Assembly (NCBI GenBank): GCA_903860855.1
Contig: CAIOSF010000036.1
Location: forward strand, 1 to 7,452
Direction of reading: 5' to 3'
Length of the DNA: 7,452 nucleotides
Origin: an uncultured Alphaproteobacteria bacterium
Lineage (GTDB): Bacteria; Pseudomonadota; Alphaproteobacteria; Rickettsiales; Midichloriaceae
This document shows positions 1 through 5,727 of this stretch, one piece after another. The position numbers and the translations under genes are program-made. Position 1 is the first letter of the stretch. The number at the start of each line of letters is the position of its first letter. The notes beneath the pieces are model-generated. The model ran no database searches and had not been told where the DNA came from. It saw only the letters and a list, made by a program, of their open reading frames with translations.

Positions 1-120
1 GAAAATAAAAAGAAAGATGAGTGTCGTATATTTTAGAGAAAGAACCTTCGACGATCCATACCTTGATGACGGAGAGAATTGGTGCTAATCATATCCAGAG
101 CCAATTAACTAGAAATTGAT
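1..120. other. Leader upstream of trmD; no identifiable gene
   Basis: One plus-strand frame is open from the window edge to a TAA at 86-88 and another to a TAG at 34-36, so either could be the tail of an upstream gene. Neither short tail resembles the end of RimM, the usual upstream neighbour of trmD. A loose promoter-like pair, TTGATG (63-68) and TAATCA (86-91) with 17 bp between, precedes trmD, but the -10 match is poor. An in-frame TAA at 106-108 fixes the upstream limit of the trmD reading frame. Confidence 0.3.
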
Positions 121-882
121 ATGTGGAAAGCAAACGTAATATCCTTGTTCCCAGAATTATTTCCAGGACCATTAGCTTCATCGATAACAGGTAGAAGTAT
201 GAATCAAGGATTGTGGTCTCTATCCACGATCGATTTGAGAGCACTCGCTCTTGATAAACATCGTACTGTTGATGATACCCCATATGGCGGTGGTGGTGGT
301 ATGGTTCTACGCCCTGATGTGTTGGCGGCCGCCATAGATAGCCTGCATAAAAAGCAGAAAGATGCAAGATCGTCAGAGGGAGATGGGTTGTCAAATGAAG
401 ATAAGTCATTGAGCAGCCCCCCCCCTCCACTTATATATCTATCACCCCGAGGGAGTCTATTCAATCAGCATAAAGCCAGAAAATTTGCCAAAGCCCCAGG
501 AATTAGCTTGATTTGTGGGCGATTTGAAGGTATAGATGAGCGAATCTTAAGTGAATATGAGATAGAGGAGCTAAGCATAGGAAATTATGTGATGTCTTGC
601 GGTGATATAGCTGCTTTTGTTGTGCTGGACTCTTGTATACGCTTGTTGCCAGGAGTTCTTGGTAATCATAACTCGATTGATGAAGAAAGCTTCGGGGCAG
701 GTGAATATGAGCATTTACTAGAATATCCTCATTACACCAAACCAGCAGAGTGGAGAGGACATAAGGTGCCAGATGTTCTACGCTCCGGTGATCATCAAAT
801 GATTAAAAAATGGAGACTTCATCAGGCTAAAGAGAAAACAATGAGTACAAGGCCTGATTTATGGGGCAAGTATCAAGTCTAG
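121..882 (+). CDS. trmD: tRNA (guanine37-N1)-methyltransferase TrmD
   Basis: TrmD transfers a methyl group from SAM to N1 of G37 in tRNAs that have G at position 36, which prevents +1 frameshifting; it acts as a cytoplasmic dimer of the trefoil-knot SPOUT family. Family motifs appear in order: ISLFPELF near the N-terminus, HRTVDDTPYGGG (47-58), IYLSPRG (105-111), GRFEGIDER (133-141), SIGNYVMSCGD (152-162), PGVLG (177-181) and EYPHYTKP (201-208). The C-terminal RPDLW is typical of alphaproteobacterial members as I recall them. The residue aligned with the general base Asp169 of the enterobacterial enzyme is Glu (EESF, 188-191). Residues 77-101 are a polar, Ser/Pro-rich insertion where relatives have a short loop. 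ATG 121 is the only sensible start because TAA lies in frame just upstream; no Shine-Dalgarno is obvious. ispD follows after 15 bp. Confidence 0.97.
   Translation: MWKANVISLFPELFPGPLASSITGRSMNQGLWSLSTIDLRALALDKHRTVDDTPYGGGGGMVLRPDVLAAAIDSLHKKQKDARSSEGDGLSNEDKSLSSPPPPLIYLSPRGSLFNQHKARKFAKAPGISLICGRFEGIDERILSEYEIEELSIGNYVMSCGDIAAFVVLDSCIRLLPGVLGNHNSIDEESFGAGEYEHLLEYPHYTKPAEWRGHKVPDVLRSGDHQMIKKWRLHQAKEKTMSTRPDLWGKYQV
417..425 (+). repeat. Nine-cytosine homopolymer inside trmD
   Basis: A run of nine C residues lies in the codons for the Pro stretch of the TrmD insertion. Gain or loss of one base would shift the frame and cut off the SAM-binding knot. Such tracts slip during replication and are also prone to sequencing error. 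Here the frame is intact. Confidence 0.9.
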
Positions 883-897
883 ATAAAAAAGGGCCAT

Positions 898-1794
898 ATG
901 AATATTGTACTGATAGCTGCCGCTGGTACTGGGATGAGGGCCATGCCGAATAAGGAAGTGGTTATTGCTAGCAATAGGTATTTTGAGGCTTCGATAGAAG
1001 GTGATCTTTGTATACCAAAGCAGTACCAGCTAATATCTCAACAAACAATGGTGCTTACAGAAACAATTAGGAAGTTTCTATTAGTTCCATCAATAGATTT
1101 TGTCCAAGTGATTATAAATCCCAATCATTCTAAGTTATATGATCGAATGCTCTCGCAGTTGATGCACAGTACACGAGTACAATCAAAAGCCGAACAGAGA
1201 GAAGGACAGATGGAGCGAGATGAACATAGAGAGGTGTCAAGAGAAGAGCAGAGAGAACAATCAACGAACACCCGCATCCTCCTCCCATGCTTTGGTGGCG
1301 GAACAAGGCAAGAGTCTGTATATAACGGATTGAAAGCATTAAGAGGAATTGCTCCTATCAATGTTCTTGTCCATGATGCTGCGAGGCCCTTTGTGAGTGA
1401 CACAGTGATAAATAACGTTCTGGCCCTCCTTAATGGCCACGAGACCGGCAAACAACCGAGGAAAGGAGATGTGGATGAGAATATCAGGTCTAGCGAAAAA
1501 GAAAATATAGCGGTTGATGTCGGTCTTTCGGTTATTGACTCCTTGCGTAGTCGTTCTGGTGATAATATCGATAGAGAAAATCTATATCACGTACAGACTC
1601 CCCAAGGCTTTCGATATGAAACTCTTTGGCGCCTACATCAGCAAGCTAGAAATGACAGGTTTACATGTAGTGATGATATTGCTCTATGTGTAAGATACAG
1701 CGTACCATATGGTTTTGTAGAGGGCGAGTCTTGTAATTACAAGATTACGACGCGTTATGATATTAATCACGCTCGCTCTGATTATAATCTTTAA
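898..1794 (+). CDS. ispD: 2-C-methyl-D-erythritol 4-phosphate cytidylyltransferase IspD
   Basis: IspD joins CTP and MEP to give CDP-methylerythritol in the MEP isoprenoid pathway. The nucleotide-binding AAAGTGMR (7-14) and PKQY (40-43) are present but lie about 25 residues apart instead of nearly adjacent. GGGTRQESV (133-141), LVHDAARPFV (157-166), a V-I-D-S motif in place of V-R-D-T (212-215), DRENLYHVQTPQ (225-236), SDDIAL (258-263) and VEGESCNYKITT (274-285) follow. Residues matching E. coli Lys27, Arg157 and Lys213 are kept; Thr140 is Ser. The protein is 298 residues against about 230 in the family. The extra length is in three insertions: 17-38, an Arg/Glu-rich 91-126, and 181-203. The frame is intact and the catalytic positions are kept, so I judge it functional. 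A purine-rich AAAAAAGGG precedes the ATG. bioC follows closely. Confidence 0.95.
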   Translation: MNIVLIAAAGTGMRAMPNKEVVIASNRYFEASIEGDLCIPKQYQLISQQTMVLTETIRKFLLVPSIDFVQVIINPNHSKLYDRMLSQLMHSTRVQSKAEQREGQMERDEHREVSREEQREQSTNTRILLPCFGGGTRQESVYNGLKALRGIAPINVLVHDAARPFVSDTVINNVLALLNGHETGKQPRKGDVDENIRSSEKENIAVDVGLSVIDSLRSRSGDNIDRENLYHVQTPQGFRYETLWRLHQQARNDRFTCSDDIALCVRYSVPYGFVEGESCNYKITTRYDINHARSDYNL

Positions 1795-1803
1795 AGTTAG
1801 CTC

Positions 1804-1808
1804 GAGGA
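1804..1808 (+). promoter_or_regulatory. Shine-Dalgarno of bioC placed for an ATT start
   Basis: GAGGA lies between the ispD stop and the bioC reading frame. It is 7 nt before ATT at 1816, 4 nt before ATA at 1813, and 67 nt before the first ATG at 1876. Its position supports initiation at 1816 rather than 1876. Confidence 0.55.
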
Positions 1809-1815
1809 TAGTATA

Positions 1816-2739
1816 ATTGCAAAAATAAGAGACAATTTCAATGCTGCCAGTGCAACCTACGATGATTCAGCTATAATGCAGAATATAGTCGCTGAGAGGT
1901 TGATAAATATCTTACTCCAGTCTGAAGCATATAATTCGTGGCTAATGCGTTGTCATGAAGATAGAGCGGAGATACTTCCTAGAATATTGGAAATTGGCTG
2001 TGGTACCGGGTTATTGACTACTAAGCTGATAGGTGTATTGCCACCTAGCGGTATAACTTTGTTAGATATAGCCCCTTCTATGCTAAAAATTTGCGAGAAA
2101 AAACTAGGCAATATTATTGCTGATTCAATGAGTGCGAGGCATAAATATAAATTTGTTTGCTCTGATGTGACTCAGTATGATCTGAGCAGAGAAAACGAGA
2201 AGTTTGCTCTTGTTGTTTCCAGCATGGCCCTACAATGGGTTCGGGACATAGGATTGGTTCTGACCAAGATATTACAGAACAGTAACTTGTTTGCGTTTAC
2301 ATTGCCGATGGCTGGATCCCTATGGCAATGGTATGAATTATGTGACGAATTAGATATTGAATACAAAACGATCAGGCTGTACAGAGGAAGAGATATGCTG
2401 CAGCATATCAAGGATTGCTCGGCCAACCCAGGAGGTAGCATTGAGTTTCGTGAAGAAATTGTAACGATTGGTTATGAAACAGCTTTGGACTTTGCTTTGC
2501 ACCTAAAGCGAATTGGGGCAAGTTCTGGTTACAAAATAGATGAGTCTGTGGACTCATACAGCACTCATCATCCTTTGAATCGCTACTTATACCATAGCAT
2601 AGAACAACCGAAAATAGGGCGAGAAGAAAAAAAGATGGGGACAAAGAGTATATTACACAGTAGAAAAATTTTGGCTCAGCGTAAAAACTTTAATGTAGAT
2701 TATCTTGTTGGTTACTTCTTTTTAAGTTCTGGATTTTAG
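1816..2739 (+). CDS. bioC: Malonyl-ACP O-methyltransferase BioC (probable ATT start)
   Basis: BioC methylates the free carboxyl of malonyl-ACP with SAM, so that the fatty-acid synthesis enzymes can build the pimeloyl precursor of biotin. With the start at 1816 the protein has 307 residues. The N-terminal IRDNFNAASATYDDSA (about 4-19) is the characteristic BioC opening and lies wholly upstream of the first ATG (1876). SAM motif I is ILEIGCGTG (57-65), followed by LLDIAPSML (82-90) and the BioC-type VVSSMALQWV (133-142). LKRIGASSGY (230-239) and a C-terminal FNVDYLVGY segment also fit. An in-frame TAG at 1798-1800 bounds the start; no ATG, GTG or TTG lies in frame between it and 1876, leaving ATT 1816 or ATA 1813. 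A Lys/Glu-rich stretch replaces part of the usual C-terminal loop. The identification is firm; the start codon is inferred. Confidence 0.88.
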   Translation: MAKIRDNFNAASATYDDSAIMQNIVAERLINILLQSEAYNSWLMRCHEDRAEILPRILEIGCGTGLLTTKLIGVLPPSGITLLDIAPSMLKICEKKLGNIIADSMSARHKYKFVCSDVTQYDLSRENEKFALVVSSMALQWVRDIGLVLTKILQNSNLFAFTLPMAGSLWQWYELCDELDIEYKTIRLYRGRDMLQHIKDCSANPGGSIEFREEIVTIGYETALDFALHLKRIGASSGYKIDESVDSYSTHHPLNRYLYHSIEQPKIGREEKKMGTKSILHSRKILAQRKNFNVDYLVGYFFLSSGF

Positions 2740-3068
2740 ATCCATTGACAAGATGAATACTGAGTTGGCCTTATCCAATTCGAAAACCAGTGCTCTAGTA
2801 ACCGACTCATTATGCGAAGGCAAGATTATTTCAGTGTTGGTAGCTGCATATTTCTAGCATTAGTTTGGATTATTATAGCTCATTACTAACTTGTAGATTA
2901 TTTTCAGGTTACCATGGTGAACCGAACGCTAGACAAACCGGTAGAGGATATCTTTTCAAATTAGTATAAAAAACCCATTACCCAAGCTGCAGAAATTTCG
3001 TGACAATCAAATTCATTGCTGTATTGAATATAGAAGGTTATTATTTATTTGGAATGATCAACTTTTGA
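2740..3068 (+). other. Spacer between bioC and the HU/IHF gene, possible bioD remnant
   Basis: No convincing gene lies in these 329 bases. A 34-codon open stretch at 2753-2857 (ATG to TAG) contains LVTDSLCEGKIISVLVAA. This resembles the N-terminal P-loop of dethiobiotin synthetase BioD (V-T-G-T-D-T-x-x-G-K-T-x-x-S), with one residue missing on each side of the Gly-Lys. Further on, stops occur in all frames, although a short Lys-Pro-Ile-containing stretch near 2970 recalls the KPIQ motif of BioD. bioC and bioD are often neighbours, so a decayed bioD is possible but weakly supported. The right end holds the candidate promoter of the next gene. Confidence 0.25.
3016..3044 (+). promoter_or_regulatory. 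Candidate sigma70 promoter of the HU/IHF gene
   Basis: TTGCTG (3016-3021) and TATTAT (3039-3044) are separated by 17 bp. The predicted transcript start near 3051 leaves a leader of about 24 nt before ATG 3075. The -10 matches consensus at five of six bases; the -35 matches only at TTG. Confidence 0.35.
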
Positions 3069-3074
3069 TTGTAT

Positions 3075-3398
3075 ATGGAGAGCAATAAATCAACTATTAC
3101 AAGAGAGTCTCTAGCAAAAATCGTCGCAAGGTCTATTCATCTTAGAGGAGCTGACGCTTATAAGTACATAGACAAAATCATAGAAATCATCACTGGTGCT
3201 TTGATACAGAGCCAGGTGGTGCGTATTAGGTTGTTTGGAAGTTTAAATATTCGGCACAAAAGAGCCAGAATAGGGCGTAATCCTAGGACTAAAGTTGAAG
3301 CTATAATCCACCCTCGCAAAGTGATTCAGTTCAAAATCGCACCGACTTTCAAAAAGAAGATAAATGATAATGTATTGCTGATAAAGGGAAGTGACTAG
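3075..3398 (+). CDS. HU/IHF-family DNA-bending protein
   Basis: The protein is a small dimeric nucleoid protein of the bacterial HU/IHF family, 107 residues from ATG 3075. After an N-terminal tail, ITRESLAKIVARSIHL begins the two-helix dimerisation region. RLFGSLNIR corresponds to the family's GFG-x-F-x-x-R segment. GRNPRT forms the tip of the DNA-binding arm with its intercalating proline. PRKVIQFKIAPTFKKKIN matches the IHF-type R-R-V-V-x-F closing strand and basic C-terminal helix. The Gly of GFG is replaced by Leu. The sequence leans to IHF alpha (ihfA), but HU cannot be excluded by eye. A TTG at 3069 is an alternative start two codons upstream. No strong Shine-Dalgarno is visible. In alphaproteobacteria ihfA is commonly followed by a MerR-family gene; here only a doubtful remnant follows. 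Confidence 0.9.
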   Translation: MESNKSTITRESLAKIVARSIHLRGADAYKYIDKIIEIITGALIQSQVVRIRLFGSLNIRHKRARIGRNPRTKVEAIIHPRKVIQFKIAPTFKKKINDNVLLIKGSD

Positions 3399-3757
3399 CT
3401 ATAGTTATGCCATAATCAGAAATTATACCAATTCTCAAGTTAGACAGTACGAGGAGATGGACTTGAGTTGTGTTGAATGTTTGCAGAAATTATATCAAAT
3501 GAGCCTTTATCAGCAAGGGCATATACAATAAGCAATGAGCAAGACGTCAAGAGCGGGAAGTGGATCGTATCATCAGCCTAGTAAGTTGGCTATGCTGACT
3601 TCGTCTCAATCCATCATTGTATTATCTCAGATTATCATCAGAGGCCAGTGCGTCTAGGGGTTAGTGGATCTGTATATCGGTCATGATTATAAAAAAGTAT
3701 CGCTAACCTGATTACATCGTCTTGTCTTTGTCACGCGCCTGTGTATAATACAGTGGA
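3399..3757 (+). other. Spacer between the HU/IHF gene and rpmE, possible merR remnant
   Basis: This spacer of 359 bases (389 up to ATG 3788) holds no complete gene. A plus-strand frame open from 3385 to a TAA at 3529-3531 includes RNYTNSQV and, about 24 residues later, LYQQGHIQ. The two pieces recall the R-R-Y-Y...V and L-L-Y-x-x-G-Y-T-I stretches of MerR-family helix-turn-helix proteins. The same frame continues after the stop with a 40-codon open stretch (ATG 3535 to TAG 3655-3657) that resembles nothing I know. GAGGAG at 3451-3456 directly abuts an ATG and lies 6 nt before an in-frame TTG (3463), so a 22-residue peptide could be made. I searched for tRNA, tmRNA, SRP RNA and 6S-type features and saw none. 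The rpmE promoter is at the right end. Confidence 0.25.
3722..3749 (+). promoter_or_regulatory. Sigma70-type promoter of rpmE
   Basis: TTGTCT (3722-3727) and a perfect TATAAT (3744-3749) are separated by 16 bp. Transcription would begin near 3756. This makes the upstream TTG at 3758 almost leaderless and favours ATG 3788 as the rpmE start, giving a leader of about 32 nt. Confidence 0.5.
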
Positions 3758-3787
3758 TTGAGCTTTTATTTAAGTAAGTATATAAAA

Positions 3788-4096
3788 ATGGCGAAGAAAA
3801 CGTCGATACACGAGAAGTATAGAGAGATTACCGTCGAGATGACTAATGGCGAATCTTTTAAGGTGCGTTCGACTTATGAGCGTAATGAACTAAGATTAGA
3901 CGTTGATCGCTTCACACATCCAGCCTGGACAAAGCAAGCGAATTACGTGAATACCAAAGCTGATGAAGTTACGAAGTTTAACAATAAATATGCTGGTATA
4001 GATTTTGGTGGGACCCCGATCAAAGTTGAGGAGAATGTTAGCCCTGCGGCTGAGGAAGTAGATAGCGCCGCCAAGGCAAATGCTGCAGCAAGCTAA
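3788..4096 (+). CDS. rpmE: 50S ribosomal protein L31, cysteine-less type
   Basis: L31 bridges the two ribosomal subunits near the central protuberance. The N-terminal IHEKYREITVEMTNG matches the IHPKYxEI opening of L31, SFKVRST matches the KIRST strand, and LDVDRFTHPAWT matches the LDVCSKCHPFFTG region. The segment VTKFNNKYAGI corresponds to the family's V-x-R-F-N-K-R-F. The zinc-binding cysteines of the E. coli form are absent, so this is the zinc-free type. From ATG 3788 it has 102 residues against about 70-80 in the family. The extra part is an Ala/Glu-rich tail (about residues 75-102). A TTG at 3758 in the same frame would add ten residues but lies too near the predicted transcript start. 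The leader before ATG 3788 is AU-rich with no good Shine-Dalgarno. It stands alone under its own promoter. Confidence 0.9.
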   Translation: MAKKTSIHEKYREITVEMTNGESFKVRSTYERNELRLDVDRFTHPAWTKQANYVNTKADEVTKFNNKYAGIDFGGTPIKVEENVSPAAEEVDSAAKANAAAS

Positions 4097-4195
4097 GTTT
4101 ATTGCTGTCCATCTGTATATGAAGACACGATAATTTATCATATCCACTTTTCCTGTCGTTTTTGAAGAAGTTAACCCAATATAATCGCGCAAGGA

Positions 4196-5542
4196 ATGAT
4201 GAAGAATACACAGATACATAGAGTAATACCAGTTCCTGCTTTTAACTACCGCCGCTTTGACTTGCGTCCATTCCATGTGGCCCGTTGCTTACCCGCGTTC
4301 AATAGGCTACGCTCCTCTCTCATTGCATTGTTTAATTTGCCTTCGGCTTGTCTATTGCATTTGAGAGCTAGTATAATATCGAGACTACTATCAACGTCAG
4401 TATCGCGGTCCCTTTATAATTTGAAACAAGCCGCGACCGTCTTGTCAAAAACACTACTCGTAATGATTTTTTCCACCTTGATCCCAGTTTCAACATCTGG
4501 GTTCGCAATGGCATCTGATGTGACGTCGACTCCTTCTGATGCAATGGAAACAACTACTACCAAAGCCATCACAGCCGCAAAAGTTAATGATAAAACTACC
4601 AGCAAGATAATAGCAGTGGTAGCCCCAATGCAGCACCAGGCAATGGATGACATAATTAACGGACTTAAAGATGACGTCAGTAGAAGTGAGAATGCAAGCG
4701 ATAATGAGAAAAGTGGCACCAAGGCAAATGATCAGAGTAGTCAATCCTCCGGGAGACAAGTGGGTAAAGCCCTATACAGAGTAGAGGTCTTTAACGCCAT
4801 GGGTAATAGTAACATGATGCATTCTATCATGCTCCAGTTAGCCAAAAATGATAAGTACAGTATAGTAGCCCCAATAGGGAAGACAGCAACGCAACTAGCA
4901 CTTTCGACCGTGAAAAATAAGCCGATCGTTGGTTTGGCAGTGAATATGACGGAGGAGGAAAGGGGCAAGCATCATAACTTCACTTTTATTAATGATGAGG
5001 TTTGCATTGGTCATTCTCTTGCTTTGGTTAATGCACTAGGTTATAAGGCTATAACTGTAGTTTATAGTAATGATGATCGTATCTTCGAAGAGATAAAGCG
5101 ATCTCGCACTATAGCAAAGAAAAAAGGTATAGAGACTATACAAGAGATAGCAATCAATAACGCTACAGAAATGTATTCGCTTGCTAAGAATATTAGCGAT
5201 AAATCTGAAGCAATAGTAATTCTTAAAGACCATCTGATAGTTAGTAATATCAAGGCCCTTACTGATATTTCCCACAAAAAAGGCATACCAGTGATCGCAG
5301 CGGACGAGGGCTCCGTAATCTCAGGGGCCGATATAGCCTTGGGAGTAAAAGAAAGCGTCATAGGAAGTAAAGGGGGCGAAGTTGCCATCAATATCCTCAA
5401 CGGCGAGAATATCGCTAATATACCTGGCAAAGATTTAACTGATTCGCTAATATTGTTCTATAACAAAAAAAGTAAAGTGATTACTGAAAACAAGGCAAAA
5501 GATACTGCCAATAGCATGAAGTATAAATTAGAGATTTTATAG
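4196..5542 (+). CDS. Secreted ABC-type substrate-binding protein (COG2984/TrpX-like)
   Basis: The C-terminal 310 residues fit the ABC_sub_bind family (COG2984, which includes TrpX-type binding proteins): periplasmic two-lobed solute receptors. SKIIAVVAPMQHQAMDDII (136-154) is the first strand and helix, and IVAPIGKTATQLAL (223-236) matches the family's I-V-x-I-G-T-x-A-A-Q-x-A-L. KPIVGLAV (242-249), AITVVYSNDD (285-294), a domain with GIPVIAADEGSVISGADIALG (363-383), and GGEVAINILNGENIANIP (393-410) follow. KTLLVMIFSTLIPVSTSGFA (85-104) looks like a signal peptide core with cleavage near Ala104-Met-Ala106. The 75 residues before Leu76 are Arg-rich and match nothing known to me. TTG at 4421 (residue 76), or TTG 4442, would place the signal peptide at the N-terminus. 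ATG 4196 has AAGGA directly against it, too close for normal use. Residues 161-190 are a Ser/Asn/Lys-rich insertion. No permease or ATPase gene is adjacent, and the ligand cannot be told. Confidence 0.85.
   Translation: MMKNTQIHRVIPVPAFNYRRFDLRPFHVARCLPAFNRLRSSLIALFNLPSACLLHLRASIISRLLSTSVSRSLYNLKQAATVLSKTLLVMIFSTLIPVSTSGFAMASDVTSTPSDAMETTTTKAITAAKVNDKTTSKIIAVVAPMQHQAMDDIINGLKDDVSRSENASDNEKSGTKANDQSSQSSGRQVGKALYRVEVFNAMGNSNMMHSIMLQLAKNDKYSIVAPIGKTATQLALSTVKNKPIVGLAVNMTEEERGKHHNFTFINDEVCIGHSLALVNALGYKAITVVYSNDDRIFEEIKRSRTIAKKKGIETIQEIAINNATEMYSLAKNISDKSEAIVILKDHLIVSNIKALTDISHKKGIPVIAADEGSVISGADIALGVKESVIGSKGGEVAINILNGENIANIPGKDLTDSLILFYNKKSKVITENKAKDTANSMKYKLEIL
4348..4377 (+). promoter_or_regulatory. 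Candidate promoter inside the 5' part of the binding-protein frame
   Basis: TTGTCT (4348-4353) and TATAAT (4372-4377) are separated by 18 bp. The two hexamers are identical to those before rpmE. Transcription from here would start near 4384 and support a TTG start at 4421 for the downstream gene. Another TATAAT at 4180-4185 lacks a good -35 element and would put ATG 4196 almost at the transcript start. Confidence 0.3.
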
Positions 5543-5727
5543 CTAGATGGATTGATTCTATGCTTTTCATCCGAATCATTTGATCGCATCTTGTTTTATG
5601 ACCGGCTAGGTCTTCAATCTTCAGATGCTGAGGGAGGTTAAAATCTCCCAACATGATAACTGAGTGCATTATGTCTTCAGCTGCTTTCTGGTAAAGGCTA
5701 AATTTAGCCAGTTCATTGCTTGTTCTA
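5543..5727 (-). pseudogene. Out-of-frame segment resembling an EEP nuclease/phosphatase C-terminal half
   Basis: On the minus strand, in the +1 frame relative to the 220-codon gene that ends at 5725, an open frame reads through this spacer and into the end of the convergent binding-protein gene. It includes VIMLGDFNLP (about 5660-5631). That is the Gly-Asp-Phe-Asn signature of the endonuclease/exonuclease/phosphatase superfamily, preceded by a helix with LYQKAAEDI, as in that fold. The terminal Ser-Asp-His motif of active EEP enzymes is missing. The segment begins right after the stop of the upstream gene, so it is either that gene's frameshifted tail or a separate remnant. It has no start codon or ribosome-binding site of its own. 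A short motif is the main evidence. Confidence 0.4.

Noticed and set aside
3489..3516. Minus-strand promoter-like TTGCTG-N16-TATAAT in the spacer after the HU/IHF gene
   Set aside because: Nothing recognisable lies downstream on that strand before the 3' end of the HU/IHF gene, so an antisense transcript would be guesswork.
3541..3620. GC-richer stretch examined as a possible tRNA
   Set aside because: No T-arm GTTCGA-type motif and no acceptor stem pairing could be found.
4129..4165. GATAA-T-TTATC palindrome and later T run after rpmE
   Set aside because: The stem has five A/T-rich pairs with a one-base loop, and the T run is over 15 nt away; not a credible terminator.
5062..5430. Minus-strand open frames of up to 122 codons inside the binding-protein gene
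   Set aside because: They lie antisense to a conserved family protein, have no ribosome-binding site and no recognisable motifs.
5553..5578. TGATTC/GAATCA inverted repeat just after the binding-protein stop
   Set aside because: Only six mostly A/T pairs, a 14-nt loop and no T run; too weak to call a terminator.
5632..5649. Hairpin GGGAG...CTCCC between the convergent genes, as a terminator
   Set aside because: No T run follows on either strand, and the bases coincide with codons for the GDFN motif in the minus-strand open frame.
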